Positions 44,737 through 52,888 of a DNA stretch of 64,000 bases are shown here, piece by piece. The DNA comes from Nonomuraea endophytica (lineage in GTDB: Bacteria > Actinomycetota > Actinomycetes > Streptosporangiales > Streptosporangiaceae). A program made the position numbers and the translations under genes. Location of the stretch: assembly GCF_014203235.1 (NCBI RefSeq), contig NZ_JACHIN010000011.1, positions 186,001-250,000 on the forward strand, in the 5' to 3' direction. How positions within the stretch are numbered: the stretch's first letter is position 1; each line of letters opens with the position of its first letter. The notes under the pieces are model-generated. The model saw nothing but the letters and a program-made list of their open reading frames with translations. It did no database searches and had not been told where the DNA came from.

Positions 44737-45843
44737 ATGAGCGCGCACATTCAGACCTTCCACCTCGACATCCCGGACGCCGCCGTCGACGACCTGATCG
44801 AACGGCTCGGCCGTACCCGATGGCCTGAAGCGATGCCGGGACTGGGGCACGGCATCGCCCAGGAGCGGGTCAGGGAGCTGGCCGAGTACTGGCGCTTCGG
44901 CTTCGACTGGCGGGCGGCCGAGGCGCGGCTGAACCGGTTGCCGCAGTTCGTCACGGAGATCGACGGGCAGCGCATCCACTACGCGCACGTGCGCTCCAGC
45001 CGCGACGACGCGCTGCCGCTGCTGATCACCCACGGGTATCCGAGTTCGTTCGCCGAGTTCGAGAAGCTCATTCCGCTCCTGCTGGAGCGCGGCTTCGACC
45101 TGGTCATCCCGTCGTTGCCCGGGTTCGGCTTCTCGGGTCCGGTGCGCGGGCCGGGCTGGGCGATGGGCCGCACCGCGCGAGCGTGGGCGTCGCTGATGGC
45201 CGAACTCGGCCATTTCCGGTACGGCGTGCACGGCGGAGACGTGGGCGCGGGGATCTCCGGAGCCCTCGGCGCGCTGGACGGCGAGCACGTGGTGGGCATC
45301 CATCTGGTCACCGACCCGTACACGGCGGCGGCGACCGCGACGTTCCTGCCGTGGGTCGCCCAGCGGCTGAACCCGGACGACGAGATCGACAAGCTGGCTC
45401 TGAGCCGCATGGAGGAGTTCAGGAAGGAGGACTCCGGCTATCTGGCCATCCAGAACACGCGCCCGCTGACGCTGGGCTTCGGACTGAACGACTCGCCGGT
45501 GCTCCAGCTCGCGTGGATCGCCGAGAGCTTCGACGCCTGGACCGACCTGCCGATCGACGTCGAGCAGCTGATCACCAACGTCAGCATCTACTGGTTCACC
45601 GGCACGGGCCCGTCGGCCGCCCGGTTCCTGTACGAGCAGTACCACGCCTCGGACTGGGGCACGCCGCCCACGGTGCCGCTGGGCTACTCGGTCTTCGGCG
45701 CCGACCCGACCGTGGCCCGCCTGCTGGAGCCCGCCGAGGGTGTGCACTGGGTCGAGCACGAGCGCGGACGCCACTTCCCCGCCATGGAGGCGCCCGAGCA
45801 GCTCGCCGAGGACCTGTCGGGCTTCTTCGACGGGCTCAGGTAA
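44737..45843 (+). CDS. Epoxide hydrolase (EHN-type alpha/beta hydrolase)
   Basis: 368 residues. An N-terminal epoxide-hydrolase domain (residues ~5-110: LIERLGRTRWPEAMPG, WRFGFDWRAAEARLN) precedes the alpha/beta fold. The oxyanion motif is HGYPSS, the nucleophile Asp168 lies in HGGDVGAG, and His in RGRHFPAMEAPE. This is the juvenile-hormone/microsomal epoxide-hydrolase-like class, adding water to epoxides. The ATG at 44737 follows CGGAGAAAGCC. The divergent AraC gene is the likely activator. Confidence 0.92.
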   Translation: MSAHIQTFHLDIPDAAVDDLIERLGRTRWPEAMPGLGHGIAQERVRELAEYWRFGFDWRAAEARLNRLPQFVTEIDGQRIHYAHVRSSRDDALPLLITHGYPSSFAEFEKLIPLLLERGFDLVIPSLPGFGFSGPVRGPGWAMGRTARAWASLMAELGHFRYGVHGGDVGAGISGALGALDGEHVVGIHLVTDPYTAAATATFLPWVAQRLNPDDEIDKLALSRMEEFRKEDSGYLAIQNTRPLTLGFGLNDSPVLQLAWIAESFDAWTDLPIDVEQLITNVSIYWFTGTGPSAARFLYEQYHASDWGTPPTVPLGYSVFGADPTVARLLEPAEGVHWVEHERGRHFPAMEAPEQLAEDLSGFFDGLR

Positions 45844-45872
45844 CCCGTCCTGACCTGGGCGAACAGCAGGGG

Positions 45873-45897
45873 TTGACACTGACGCAGGGTCAGGGTC
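45873..45897 (+). promoter_or_regulatory. MerR-type operator
   Basis: GACACTGAC (45875-45883) and GTCAGGGTC (45889-45897) form an inverted repeat matching at eight of nine positions with a 5-base gap, starting at a TTGACA (-35) at 45873-45878. This is the usual layout for a MerR-family site between -35 and -10. A MerR regulator is the second gene of the operon. Confidence 0.65.
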
Positions 45898-45910
45898 GCA
45901 CCATCAGGAC

Positions 45911-46795
45911 ATGACTTCACTCAGCCCTCCGCTCGGCCGCCATTACGCGGTTCAGGGCCATCGCCTCTTCCTCCACAAGTCGGGCACCGGCGGTCCCGCC
46001 GTGGTGTTCCTGCCCGGTGCCGGCGCCGTCGGACTCGACTATCTGAACCTGCACCAGCGGGTCGCGGGATTCACCACCTCCGTCCTGTACGACCGCGCGG
46101 GCACCGGCTGGAGCGACCCGGTGACGCTGCCGCGTACCGCAGGCGAAGTCGCCACCGAGCTGCGCGAGCTGCTGAAGGCGGCGGGCGTGCCGGCTCCGTA
46201 CGTGCTCGTGCCGCACTCGCTCGGCGGCGCCTACGCCCGGCGCTTCCTCCAGTTGTTTCCGGAGGAGGTGTCGGGCGTGGTCTACCTCGACGCCTTCTAC
46301 GAGGAGTGGGACACCCACCTGACCGGCGCGAAGACGCGGCTCCTGCCGCAACCGGTGCCGGGCGATCTGATGCTGCGCCTCGTCGCCTTCCTGTCTCGCG
46401 GCCTGTACAAGAAGATGTTCGCCACGTGGCCGAGGGAGATCGGGCAGGCGCTCATCGCCAGGCACGCCACCGTCGGGTGGCAGCGGGCCGGCGCGCTGGA
46501 GCGCGGCAACCTGCCGGAGCTGCGCGACGAGCTCAAGGCGGCGGGCGAGGTCCCGGACAAGCCGCTGATCGCACTGGCGGCGCTCGGCATCGACACCGGC
46601 GCCAAGTTCCTGATGTCCAGGCGGGCCCTGCGCGAGATGACCGAGGGCAAGAGCCGTCTCTACCAGGCTCTCGGCGCCTCCGTCAAGGATGGCGAGACGC
46701 GCGTTCTGCCCGGCGCGCGCCACAGTACGATCGGCGTCGACGCTCCGGACGCCGTCCTCCAGGCGATCGACGACCTGTGGCGGCGCGTGTCGTGA
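45911..46795 (+). CDS. Alpha/beta hydrolase
   Basis: 294 residues. AVVFLPGAGAVGLDY is the oxyanion strand, LVPHSLGGAYARR the nucleophile elbow with Ser103, and PGARHSTIGVDAP the histidine. The acid is probably in the IDTG region. It belongs to the general lipase/esterase-like group; the substrate is unknown. The ATG at 45911 has no strong Shine-Dalgarno. It sits directly after a MerR-type operator and is followed by the MerR gene. Confidence 0.85.
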   Translation: MTSLSPPLGRHYAVQGHRLFLHKSGTGGPAVVFLPGAGAVGLDYLNLHQRVAGFTTSVLYDRAGTGWSDPVTLPRTAGEVATELRELLKAAGVPAPYVLVPHSLGGAYARRFLQLFPEEVSGVVYLDAFYEEWDTHLTGAKTRLLPQPVPGDLMLRLVAFLSRGLYKKMFATWPREIGQALIARHATVGWQRAGALERGNLPELRDELKAAGEVPDKPLIALAALGIDTGAKFLMSRRALREMTEGKSRLYQALGASVKDGETRVLPGARHSTIGVDAPDAVLQAIDDLWRRVS

Positions 46796-46809
46796 AAAGG
46801 GGGTGGCCG

Positions 46810-47508
46810 GTGCTCACCATTGGCCAGCTGGCCGCGCGTGCGGGGGTGACGGTCCGCGCCGTGCGCCACTATCACCAGCGCGGTCTGCTGGCCGAACCTG
46901 AGCGCGACGCCTCAGGCTACCGGCGCTACACCGCCCAGGCCGTGGTGGATCTCATCCGGATCAAGACGCTGGCCGACGCGGGCGTACCCCTGGCTCGCAT
47001 CGACCAGTTGCTCGGCGCGGAACCCGAGGAGTTCGCCCAGGCCGTCGCCGACATCGACAGGGCGCTGGCGAAGAAGGCCCGCGAGCTCAACCGGCACCGC
47101 CGGCGCATCGCCGCCCTGGCGGCGGGCGACCGGCTGTTCATCTCCGATGAGATGGCCCAGATCCTCGACCGGCAACGCGCCATGAACTTCAGCGAGCAGA
47201 TGATACGCATCGAGCGCGACGTGCTCATCATCATCGAAGCCCTGTCCCCGGAGTCGATCCCCGCGGTCGTCGCCACGAAGAACGCCGCGCTCGACGACCC
47301 CGAGTTCGTCCGCGTCTACCACGCCCTCGACGAGGCCATCGACTGGGACCCGCGCGACCCTCGTCTGCCCGCGCTCGCCGCCGACGTGGCGGCGTGGGCC
47401 GCCGGCAGGCCTCAGGAGGACGCCATCTCGGCCGACACGGTGAGCCTGATGCTCTCCCGCTCCCTGGAGTTCTCCCCGGCCTGGCGACGACTCCTGCAAC
47501 TGCAGTGA
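46810..47508 (+). CDS. MerR-family regulator
   Basis: 232 residues. A standard MerR winged helix at the start (LTIGQLAARAGVTVRAVRHYHQRGLLAEPERDASGYRRY) is followed by the dimerising coiled coil (AVADIDRALAKKARELNRHRRRIAAL). The ~120-residue C-terminal ligand domain resembles no family I can name. The GTG at 46810 follows AAGGGGG; a GTG at 46792 overlapping the hydrolase stop is the alternative. The operon and the upstream dyad indicate that it controls the hydrolase gene and itself. Confidence 0.9.
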   Translation: MLTIGQLAARAGVTVRAVRHYHQRGLLAEPERDASGYRRYTAQAVVDLIRIKTLADAGVPLARIDQLLGAEPEEFAQAVADIDRALAKKARELNRHRRRIAALAAGDRLFISDEMAQILDRQRAMNFSEQMIRIERDVLIIIEALSPESIPAVVATKNAALDDPEFVRVYHALDEAIDWDPRDPRLPALAADVAAWAAGRPQEDAISADTVSLMLSRSLEFSPAWRRLLQLQ

Positions 47509-47547
47509 AGCCGGTGGGCAAACCGCTCTTGTACCCCTGGAGGAAGT

Positions 47548-50031
47548 ATGCAATTTTACATGTCACATGTCAGATTCCCTCCAATCTGGAGCCCGCCCGT
47601 GCGCATCCCCCTCGCCGGCGTCATCGCCGGCGCGCTCATGGTCAGCAGCCTGATCACCGCTCCCGGTGCCCAGGCTCGGCAGCGCGTCGCGCCGCCCCCA
47701 CCCGCCCCCGCCGCCACCGAGGCGCCCGCGGGCCACCACCCCGGGCACAAGCGCCTGTCCCCCAGCCAATATCCGCCGTTAACCGGGACCGGCGACGACG
47801 ACTTAGCCGAGGCGCACCGGCCCAAGGACACGCCGAGCCTCAAGGCGTCCGCGTGCAGTGACGACATCGTCGGCAAGACCGGCGCCGCGCTCGTCACCGC
47901 CGTCAAGGCCGCGGACATCAGGACCTGCCTGAACCCGCTGTTCGACCTGACCCCCGCCGACGCGCGGCGTACGTTCACCGAATCCCAGATGCTGACCATC
48001 GCCCGGGACCTCCGCGCCACCGCCGGCTCCTACCCCGGCGACAACAGCACCAGCGTCCAGCAGCTGATCGTGTTCCTCCGCGCCGGCTACTACACGCAGG
48101 CGAACCCCTACGGCCCCACGCTGTTGTCCGAGGTCCGGGGCGTCTTCGACACCTTCTTCTCCAGCTCCAGGGCCTACACCAACACCGACGAGAACGGCGC
48201 GGTGCTGAAGGAAGCCGTCTGGCTGATCGTCAACGCCCAGGACGAGATCCGCAACATCGGCGTGGCCACCCGCCTGCTCAACGCCTACAGCACTGCCTAC
48301 GGCGTGAACATGCGCGACGCGGTCAACCGGGCCTTCGAGCTGTACTGGCGCTCCCACACCCGGGGCAGCATGGCGCAGAGCGACCCGGCGATCCGCACGG
48401 CCCTCCGCGACTTCGCCGTCAGGAACTTCGGCCTGCTGAACGGCGACAACTACTTCCTCGTCGTGAACGCGGGCAAGGAACTGGCCGGCTTCCTGAGGTA
48501 CGGCCAGCTCAGGAACACGGTAACGCCCCTGGTCCGAGACCTGCTGAACCGTTCGCGGATCACCGGACCGACCGCCGCGCTGTGGGTGTCCACCGCGCTC
48601 GTCACCAACGAGTACGACGGCGGCGCCTGCTCCTCCTACGGCACCTGCGACCTGACCAACAGGCTCACGGACGCCGCCCTGCCCATCAGTCACCCCTGCT
48701 CGCCGACGCTGACGATCAGAGCCCAGGAGCTCACCCCGGCGCAGTTGTCCAGCACCTGCACGAGCCTTCTCAACCAGGACGCCGCCTTCCACTCCATCGT
48801 CAAGGACAACGGCCAGCCGGTGCCCGACGACCACACGGTCCGCCTGGAGATATCGGTGTTCGACACCAAGCGGGACTACTCCTTCTACGCCTGGGGGATC
48901 TACGGCATCGACACCGACAACGGCGGCATGTCGCTGGAGTACGACCCCTCCCAGCCGGGCAACGTCGCCCGCTTCATCTGCTACGAGCAGGACCGTGAGA
49001 AGCCGCTGTACTGGGAGATCTGGAACCTCAACCACGAGTACACGCACTACCTCGACGCCAAGTACAACATGCACGGCGACTTCGACGAGGGCATGTCCAC
49101 ACCGACCGTCTGGTGGGTCGAGGGGCTGGCCGAGTACATCTCCTACGGCTACCGCAAGTTCGCCTACACGGCCGCGATCAACGCGGCGGGACAGCACACG
49201 TACAAGCTCAGCCAGCTCTTCGACACCGTGTACGGCGACAACGCCCGCACCTACAACTGGGGCTACCTCGCGGTCCGCTACATGCTCGACAAACACCCCG
49301 CCGACGTCGCCAGAGTGCTCGGCTACTACCGCACGGGCGACTGGAACGCCGCCCGCACCTTCCTGAAGGGTCTCGACTACGACGCCGACTTCGACGCCTG
49401 GCTGACCGCCTGCGCCGCGGGCGCGTGCAAGGCGAGCGACGAGAACATGCTCCCCACGGCCGACTTCACCGTCACCGCCAGCGGCACGGCGCTCTCCTTC
49501 ACCAGCACGGCGGCCGACCCCGACGGCACGCTCGCGCAGTATTACTGGGACTTCGGCGACGGCACCACCTCCACCACCGCCAACCCGGTCAAGAGCTACA
49601 GCTCGCCCGGCGCGTACACGGTCAAACTGGTCGTGCTCGACGACAAGGGCGCGCCCTGGGGCGTGTTCAAGCCCGTGACCGTGCCAGCCGCCGGTGGCAC
49701 CGTCCCCGAGTGCACCGGCGACACCAGGGCACTGGGCAAGAACTGCAAACGCGGCAACCTCTCGGTCGGCCAGGGCCAGTACGCCTACCTGTTCATCTAC
49801 CTGCCGGCGGGAGTCGGCACCCTGACCGTCGCCAGCTCCGGCGGCACCGGTGACGTCGACCTCTACTACAACGCGAGCACGTGGGCGACCACCTCGTCGT
49901 ACACCCAGCGCGCGACGGGCTCCGGCAACGCGCACACCCTCACCGTCGCCAACCCCGCCGCGGGATATCGCTACATCTCGCTGTACGGCGTCGCCGCCGC
50001 CTCCGGCGTAACCGTCACCACCACCTACTGA
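47548..50031 (+). CDS. Secreted M9 collagenase with PKD and pre-peptidase C-terminal domains
   Basis: 827 residues. After a signal region (VRIPLAGVIAGALMVSSLIT) comes the M9 activator and peptidase. The zinc motif HEYTH has His496, Glu497 and His500; the third ligand is the Glu of WWVEGLAEYISYG. A PKD domain follows (ADFTVTASGTALSFTSTAAD; YYWDFGDGTTS), then a PPC domain (KRGNLSVGQGQYAYLFIYL). Both tail domains are typical collagen-binding modules of this family. The ATG at 47548 has GGAGGAAGT directly upstream. It should cleave native collagen or gelatin-like proteins outside the cell. Confidence 0.94.
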   Translation: MQFYMSHVRFPPIWSPPVRIPLAGVIAGALMVSSLITAPGAQARQRVAPPPPAPAATEAPAGHHPGHKRLSPSQYPPLTGTGDDDLAEAHRPKDTPSLKASACSDDIVGKTGAALVTAVKAADIRTCLNPLFDLTPADARRTFTESQMLTIARDLRATAGSYPGDNSTSVQQLIVFLRAGYYTQANPYGPTLLSEVRGVFDTFFSSSRAYTNTDENGAVLKEAVWLIVNAQDEIRNIGVATRLLNAYSTAYGVNMRDAVNRAFELYWRSHTRGSMAQSDPAIRTALRDFAVRNFGLLNGDNYFLVVNAGKELAGFLRYGQLRNTVTPLVRDLLNRSRITGPTAALWVSTALVTNEYDGGACSSYGTCDLTNRLTDAALPISHPCSPTLTIRAQELTPAQLSSTCTSLLNQDAAFHSIVKDNGQPVPDDHTVRLEISVFDTKRDYSFYAWGIYGIDTDNGGMSLEYDPSQPGNVARFICYEQDREKPLYWEIWNLNHEYTHYLDAKYNMHGDFDEGMSTPTVWWVEGLAEYISYGYRKFAYTAAINAAGQHTYKLSQLFDTVYGDNARTYNWGYLAVRYMLDKHPADVARVLGYYRTGDWNAARTFLKGLDYDADFDAWLTACAAGACKASDENMLPTADFTVTASGTALSFTSTAADPDGTLAQYYWDFGDGTTSTTANPVKSYSSPGAYTVKLVVLDDKGAPWGVFKPVTVPAAGGTVPECTGDTRALGKNCKRGNLSVGQGQYAYLFIYLPAGVGTLTVASSGGTGDVDLYYNASTWATTSSYTQRATGSGNAHTLTVANPAAGYRYISLYGVAAASGVTVTTTY

Positions 50032-50663
50032 CCTGACCGGGGTTCGTGCCCGGGCGCGCTTCCCGGGCACGAACCCCCGAAGGTCGCGGCCAGGAAGTCG
50101 TCGGCGAGCCGGGTCAGGCGCGCGGGCGGGAAGGTCTCGGGCGCGAACAACGCCTGGACGACCAGGCCGTGGGTGAACGACAGCGTGGTGGCCGCCAGGT
50201 CGTCGGCGTCCGCACCGGTGACCAGCTCGCCGAGCCGCCGGGCGTCGTCGATCGCCGCTCGCAGGTCGGCGCGGATGCGTTCGTACCGTGAGGTCTGGGC
50301 GGCGAAGAGCACGGGGTCGGACAGCGCGATGTCCCAGGAGCAGACCCAGACGCGGTTCGTCGCCATGCCCTCGGGGGTCAGCGGGAGGATGTTGAGCACG
50401 TGCGTGCGCAGGGCGGCCAGCCCGGGGGCGGGCGCCTTCAGGCGCGGCCGCCGCTGCGTGCGGGTTTCCAGGATGTCCAGCGCGTGGGCCACGAGCTCGC
50501 GTTTGCCGCCGAAGTAGTGGGTCACCAGCCCCGTGGACGCACCCATGGCCCCGGCGACCGCGCGCAGGGTGAGGCCGGCGAAGCCGTGTTCGGCCAGGAC
50601 CCGCCAGACGGCCTCGGAGACGTCGTGGCGGCGGGCGTCGTGATCGGTGCGAGCGGGGCTCAT
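50025..50663 (-). CDS. TetR-family regulator
   Basis: 212 residues. The N-terminal helix-turn-helix is VSEAVWRVLAEHGFAGLTLRAVAGAMGASTGLVTHYFGGKREL (read in parts). The C-terminal domain with VWVCSWDIALSDPVLF resembles the BetI-like group. Its 3' end overlaps the collagenase by seven bases and contains a strong terminator-like hairpin. Divergent from a GNAT-SnoaL gene with a 26-bp palindrome between, the expected operator. Confidence 0.9.
   Translation of the reverse strand: MSPARTDHDARRHDVSEAVWRVLAEHGFAGLTLRAVAGAMGASTGLVTHYFGGKRELVAHALDILETRTQRRPRLKAPAPGLAALRTHVLNILPLTPEGMATNRVWVCSWDIALSDPVLFAAQTSRYERIRADLRAAIDDARRLGELVTGADADDLAATTLSFTHGLVVQALFAPETFPPARLTRLADDFLAATFGGSCPGSAPGHEPRSGQ
50039..50077. 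terminator. Strong hairpin after the collagenase, inside the opposite TetR gene
   Basis: A 16-bp perfect stem, GGGGTTCGTGCCCGGG (50039-50054) with its complement at 50062-50077 and a 7-base loop. It starts eight bases after the collagenase stop. It lies within the last codons of the convergent TetR gene. No T-tract. Confidence 0.65.
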
Positions 50664-50674
50664 AGCCTGTTAGC

Positions 50675-50700
50675 GTACATACCGAACGTTTGTTATGTAC
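50675..50700. promoter_or_regulatory. TetR operator
   Basis: A 26-bp palindrome matching at 11 of 13 base pairs. Outer arms GTACATA (50675-50681) and TATGTAC (50694-50700) are perfect; the centre is GAACGTTTG. It lies in the divergent region between the TetR regulator and the acetyltransferase fusion. Confidence 0.8.
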
Positions 50701-50714
50701 TTCGTGGAGGCATG

Positions 50715-51644
50715 ATGCTCACCGTTCCCCTCACCGCCGGCTCCGAGCTGCGCTCGCTCGATCCCTGGCTGGCCGAGGAGTTCCTGGTCCATCTCGATCG
50801 GGCACGCGCGCACATCGCGCCGTGGGTGTCGCCGTCCTTCGTCGCCGCCGACCTCGCCGAGGCGCGTGCCGTACTGCAGCGCTACGCCGACAAACGGGCA
50901 GCAGACACCGGCGGGATCTGGGGCATCTGGCTGGAGGGCACGCTGGTGGGCGGCGTCCTGTTCGTGTCGTTCGACACCGAACGGGGCGTCTGCGAGGTGG
51001 GCTGCTGGCTGGAACCGGGCGCGCAGGGACGCGGGCTGATCACCCGCGCGGTCGAGCGGCTCGTCCGGTGGGCCGTGGACGAGCGGGGCATCGAGCGGGT
51101 GGAGTGGCGGACCAAGGCCGCGAACGCCCGCAGCATCAGCGTCGCCGAGCGGCTGGGCCTGCGCCGCGAGGACGTGGAGCTCTGGTCGCTGCGGGGCGAG
51201 GATTGGCGCGAGCGGGAGGTCCCGGCGGACTCGGCCGAGATCGACCGGCTCACCGCCGCCTTCTTCGGCTTGTTCGGCAACGAGGGCGGCGCCCGCCCGG
51301 ACGCCTGGGGAGTCCATCGGCTCTTCGTGCCCGGCGGGCTCATCGTCCAGGGCGGCGCCCGGCAGGAGGTCTACGACCTCGACTCCTTCGCCCGGCCGCG
51401 GCAGGAGCTGCTGACCTCCGGCGAGCTGACGGATTTCGCCGAGGAGGAGACCTCCCACCACACCGAGATCTTCGGTGACATCGCGCTGCGGACGGGCCGC
51501 TACCGCAAACGCGGTGTGCGCGGCGGCGTGCCGTTCACGGGGCAGGGGACGAAGTGCCTTCAGTTCCTGCGGACGCCGCAGGGGTGGCGGATCTCCGCCC
51601 TGTCCTGGACAGACGACCAGAACGAGAAGGACACTTCAGGATAA
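50715..51644 (+). CDS. GNAT acetyltransferase fused to a SnoaL/DUF4440-like domain
   Basis: 309 residues. Residues 1-170 are a RimJ/RimL-type GNAT (GIWLEGTLVGGVLFVSFD, LEPGAQGRGLITRAVERLV as acetyl-CoA loop, ANARSISVAERLGLR). Residues ~180-305 form an NTF2-like domain (IDRLTAAFFGLFGNE; VHRLFVPGGLIVQGG; TKCLQFLRTPQGWRISALSW). The two are usually separate proteins. GTGGAGG lies just upstream of two adjacent ATGs (50712 and 50715); 50715 gives the better spacing. Probably repressed by the divergent TetR protein. The fusion suggests that the NTF2-like pocket holds the molecule to be acetylated, which is inference. Confidence 0.85.
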   Translation: MLTVPLTAGSELRSLDPWLAEEFLVHLDRARAHIAPWVSPSFVAADLAEARAVLQRYADKRAADTGGIWGIWLEGTLVGGVLFVSFDTERGVCEVGCWLEPGAQGRGLITRAVERLVRWAVDERGIERVEWRTKAANARSISVAERLGLRREDVELWSLRGEDWREREVPADSAEIDRLTAAFFGLFGNEGGARPDAWGVHRLFVPGGLIVQGGARQEVYDLDSFARPRQELLTSGELTDFAEEETSHHTEIFGDIALRTGRYRKRGVRGGVPFTGQGTKCLQFLRTPQGWRISALSWTDDQNEKDTSG

Positions 51645-51680
51645 ATCCGACTTTAAGTGTCAAAAGCCTTGACTTTTAAA

Positions 51681-51720
51681 CACAATCGAACTTTCATGTG
51701 ATGAAAGACGTTTGATTGTG
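51681..51720. promoter_or_regulatory. AT-rich intergenic hairpin
   Basis: CACAATC (51681-51687) pairs with GATTGTG (51714-51720), AAC with GTT, and CTTTCAT (51691-51697) with ATGAAAG (51701-51707), closing a GTG loop. A three-base bulge interrupts the 3' arm. It stands in a 170-base AT-rich patch between the GNAT fusion and the DUF5999 gene, very unlike the surrounding base composition. It could be an operator, a structured 5' leader or a terminator. Confidence 0.6.
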
Positions 51721-51816
51721 ATGGATGCCACTAAGTGATCATGGACGAATCATCATAATCCAACGGAAATCGAAGCTCAGACTTCGTGGCACGGCCTACT
51801 GTAGGAGGTAGGAATC

Positions 51817-52011
51817 ATGTGTCCGCATCGGCCGCAGTGCCCATCCGCCGACGCTCGAGATCGCGAAGCGGCGCTGGTCGTCGCCTTCCACCCGGAACAG
51901 GGATGGTGGCTGCTCTGTAACGGCATGGTGATCTTCGACGACACCGGCGAGCTGCTGCCCGATGGACGGAGCGTACCGGCCCGCCGTGGCCCCTCCCAGC
52001 AAGCGGCATGA
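51817..52011 (+). CDS. DUF5999 family protein
   Basis: 64 residues: MCPHRPQCPSADARDREAAL at the start, then HPEQGWWLLCNGMVIFDDTG and ELLPDGR. It matches the small actinobacterial DUF5999 proteins, including the two early cysteines and the CNG motif, which may hold a metal. Strong ribosome-binding site TAGGAGGTAGGAATC. The stop overlaps the start of the next gene in ATGA, so the two are translationally coupled. Function unknown. Confidence 0.85.
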   Translation: MCPHRPQCPSADARDREAALVVAFHPEQGWWLLCNGMVIFDDTGELLPDGRSVPARRGPSQQAA

Positions 52012-52409
52012 ACGCGCGCCAATGGCGCCGGCTCAGCAGAATCCTCCGGTCGCTCACCAAGCCGGCCATCGCCAGGACCGGATCCTGGCGGCTCACCCGC
52101 AGTGCGATCTCCGCCGACAGAGCGCTCTACCTGACCCGCCACTGCCTGCTCGAGTGGAACCTGGGATCCCACGGCCGGGTCTTCGAGGTCCTCGTCGGCG
52201 AACTCGTCACCCACGCCAGGGGAACGATCCGGCTCACGCTCTTCTATGAGGAGGGACTGCTCCGCTGCGCGGTCGAAGACGACGCCCCGCAAGGAGGCAG
52301 TGAGCAGGAGCTCTACCTGGTCGCCCAGCTGTCGTGCTGCTGGGGAAGCACCCGCACGTCGGCGGGCAAGGCCATCTGGTTCGAACTGCCGGTGCACACG
52401 CATTCTTAG
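52008..52409 (+). CDS. Small HATPase-like (anti-sigma kinase-type) protein, degenerate
   Basis: 133 residues. The order of elements follows the short GHKL ATPases common in actinomycetes: ALYLTRHCLLEWNLG, then FEVLVGELVTHARGTIRLTL (N-box region), then LLRCAVEDDAP (G1-box region) and a C-terminal strand. The N-box asparagine of the usual ELVTNA is a histidine here (ELVTHA), and the later G-boxes are reduced. ATP binding is therefore doubtful. Coupled to DUF5999 by a 4-base overlap. Confidence 0.75.
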   Translation: MNARQWRRLSRILRSLTKPAIARTGSWRLTRSAISADRALYLTRHCLLEWNLGSHGRVFEVLVGELVTHARGTIRLTLFYEEGLLRCAVEDDAPQGGSEQELYLVAQLSCCWGSTRTSAGKAIWFELPVHTHS

Positions 52410-52422
52410 GGTCCGCCCGCGA

Positions 52423-52452
52423 AAAGGGCCCCGCCCCCGGCGGAGGCCCTTT
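52423..52452. terminator. Bidirectional terminator hairpin
   Basis: AAAGGGCC-CCGCC / GGCGG-A-GGCCCTTT, a nearly continuous 13-bp stem with a 3-base loop, between the convergent ATPase-like gene and the small secreted protein. The A/T ends give short U-runs in both directions. Confidence 0.75.
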
Positions 52453-52471
52453 CCCGTGCGCCCCGGACGAG

Positions 52472-52888
52472 TCAGATCGTGCGGGTGAAGTACTTGCAGA
52501 CCGGGTCGGTGGCCCGGTTCGTGTCGAAGACGGCGCCGCCGTGCACGTAGATCGCGTCACCGGCCGGCCGGCGGAGCGAGATGTTCATGGAGCCGGACTT
52601 GGCGACGTTGTTCATCTTGAAGACCTTGAGCAGGCTGTCCGGGCTGCCGTTCTTCCAGAACTCGAAGTAGACGTCGTTGTTGCCGCCCACGTCGCCGATG
52701 ATGTTCCAGCTGAGCTTCGTGAAGATGTGCTGGCCTCCGGGGGTGCCGTACGTGACCGACGCCGCGAGCTGGTAGGCGCCCTTGCTGCAGCGTCCACTGA
52801 GGACGGAGGAAGCCGAGGCCGGAGTGGCCGAGAGCGAGAGGGCCAGGCCCAGGGCGCCGATGGTGGCCGCGGTTCGCAGGGTTCTCAT
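52472..52888 (-). CDS. Small secreted protein of unknown function
   Basis: 138 residues. Signal peptide (AATIGALGLALSLSATPASA). The mature ~110 residues are beta-rich with two cysteines (GRCSKGAY and DPVCKYF) that could form one disulfide. FTKLSWNIIGDVGGNNDVYF has an all-beta, lectin- or inhibitor-like look, but I do not recognise a family. No Shine-Dalgarno; TAGGGT (52902-52897, minus strand) ends eight bases before the ATG, suggesting a leaderless transcript. Divergent from a TetR gene. Confidence 0.75.
   Translation of the reverse strand: MRTLRTAATIGALGLALSLSATPASASSVLSGRCSKGAYQLAASVTYGTPGGQHIFTKLSWNIIGDVGGNNDVYFEFWKNGSPDSLLKVFKMNNVAKSGSMNISLRRPAGDAIYVHGGAVFDTNRATDPVCKYFTRTI

Noticed and set aside
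47803..50070. A 755-codon minus-strand frame across the collagenase
   Set aside because: Antisense shadow of the M9 gene; no start signal and no recognisable domain.
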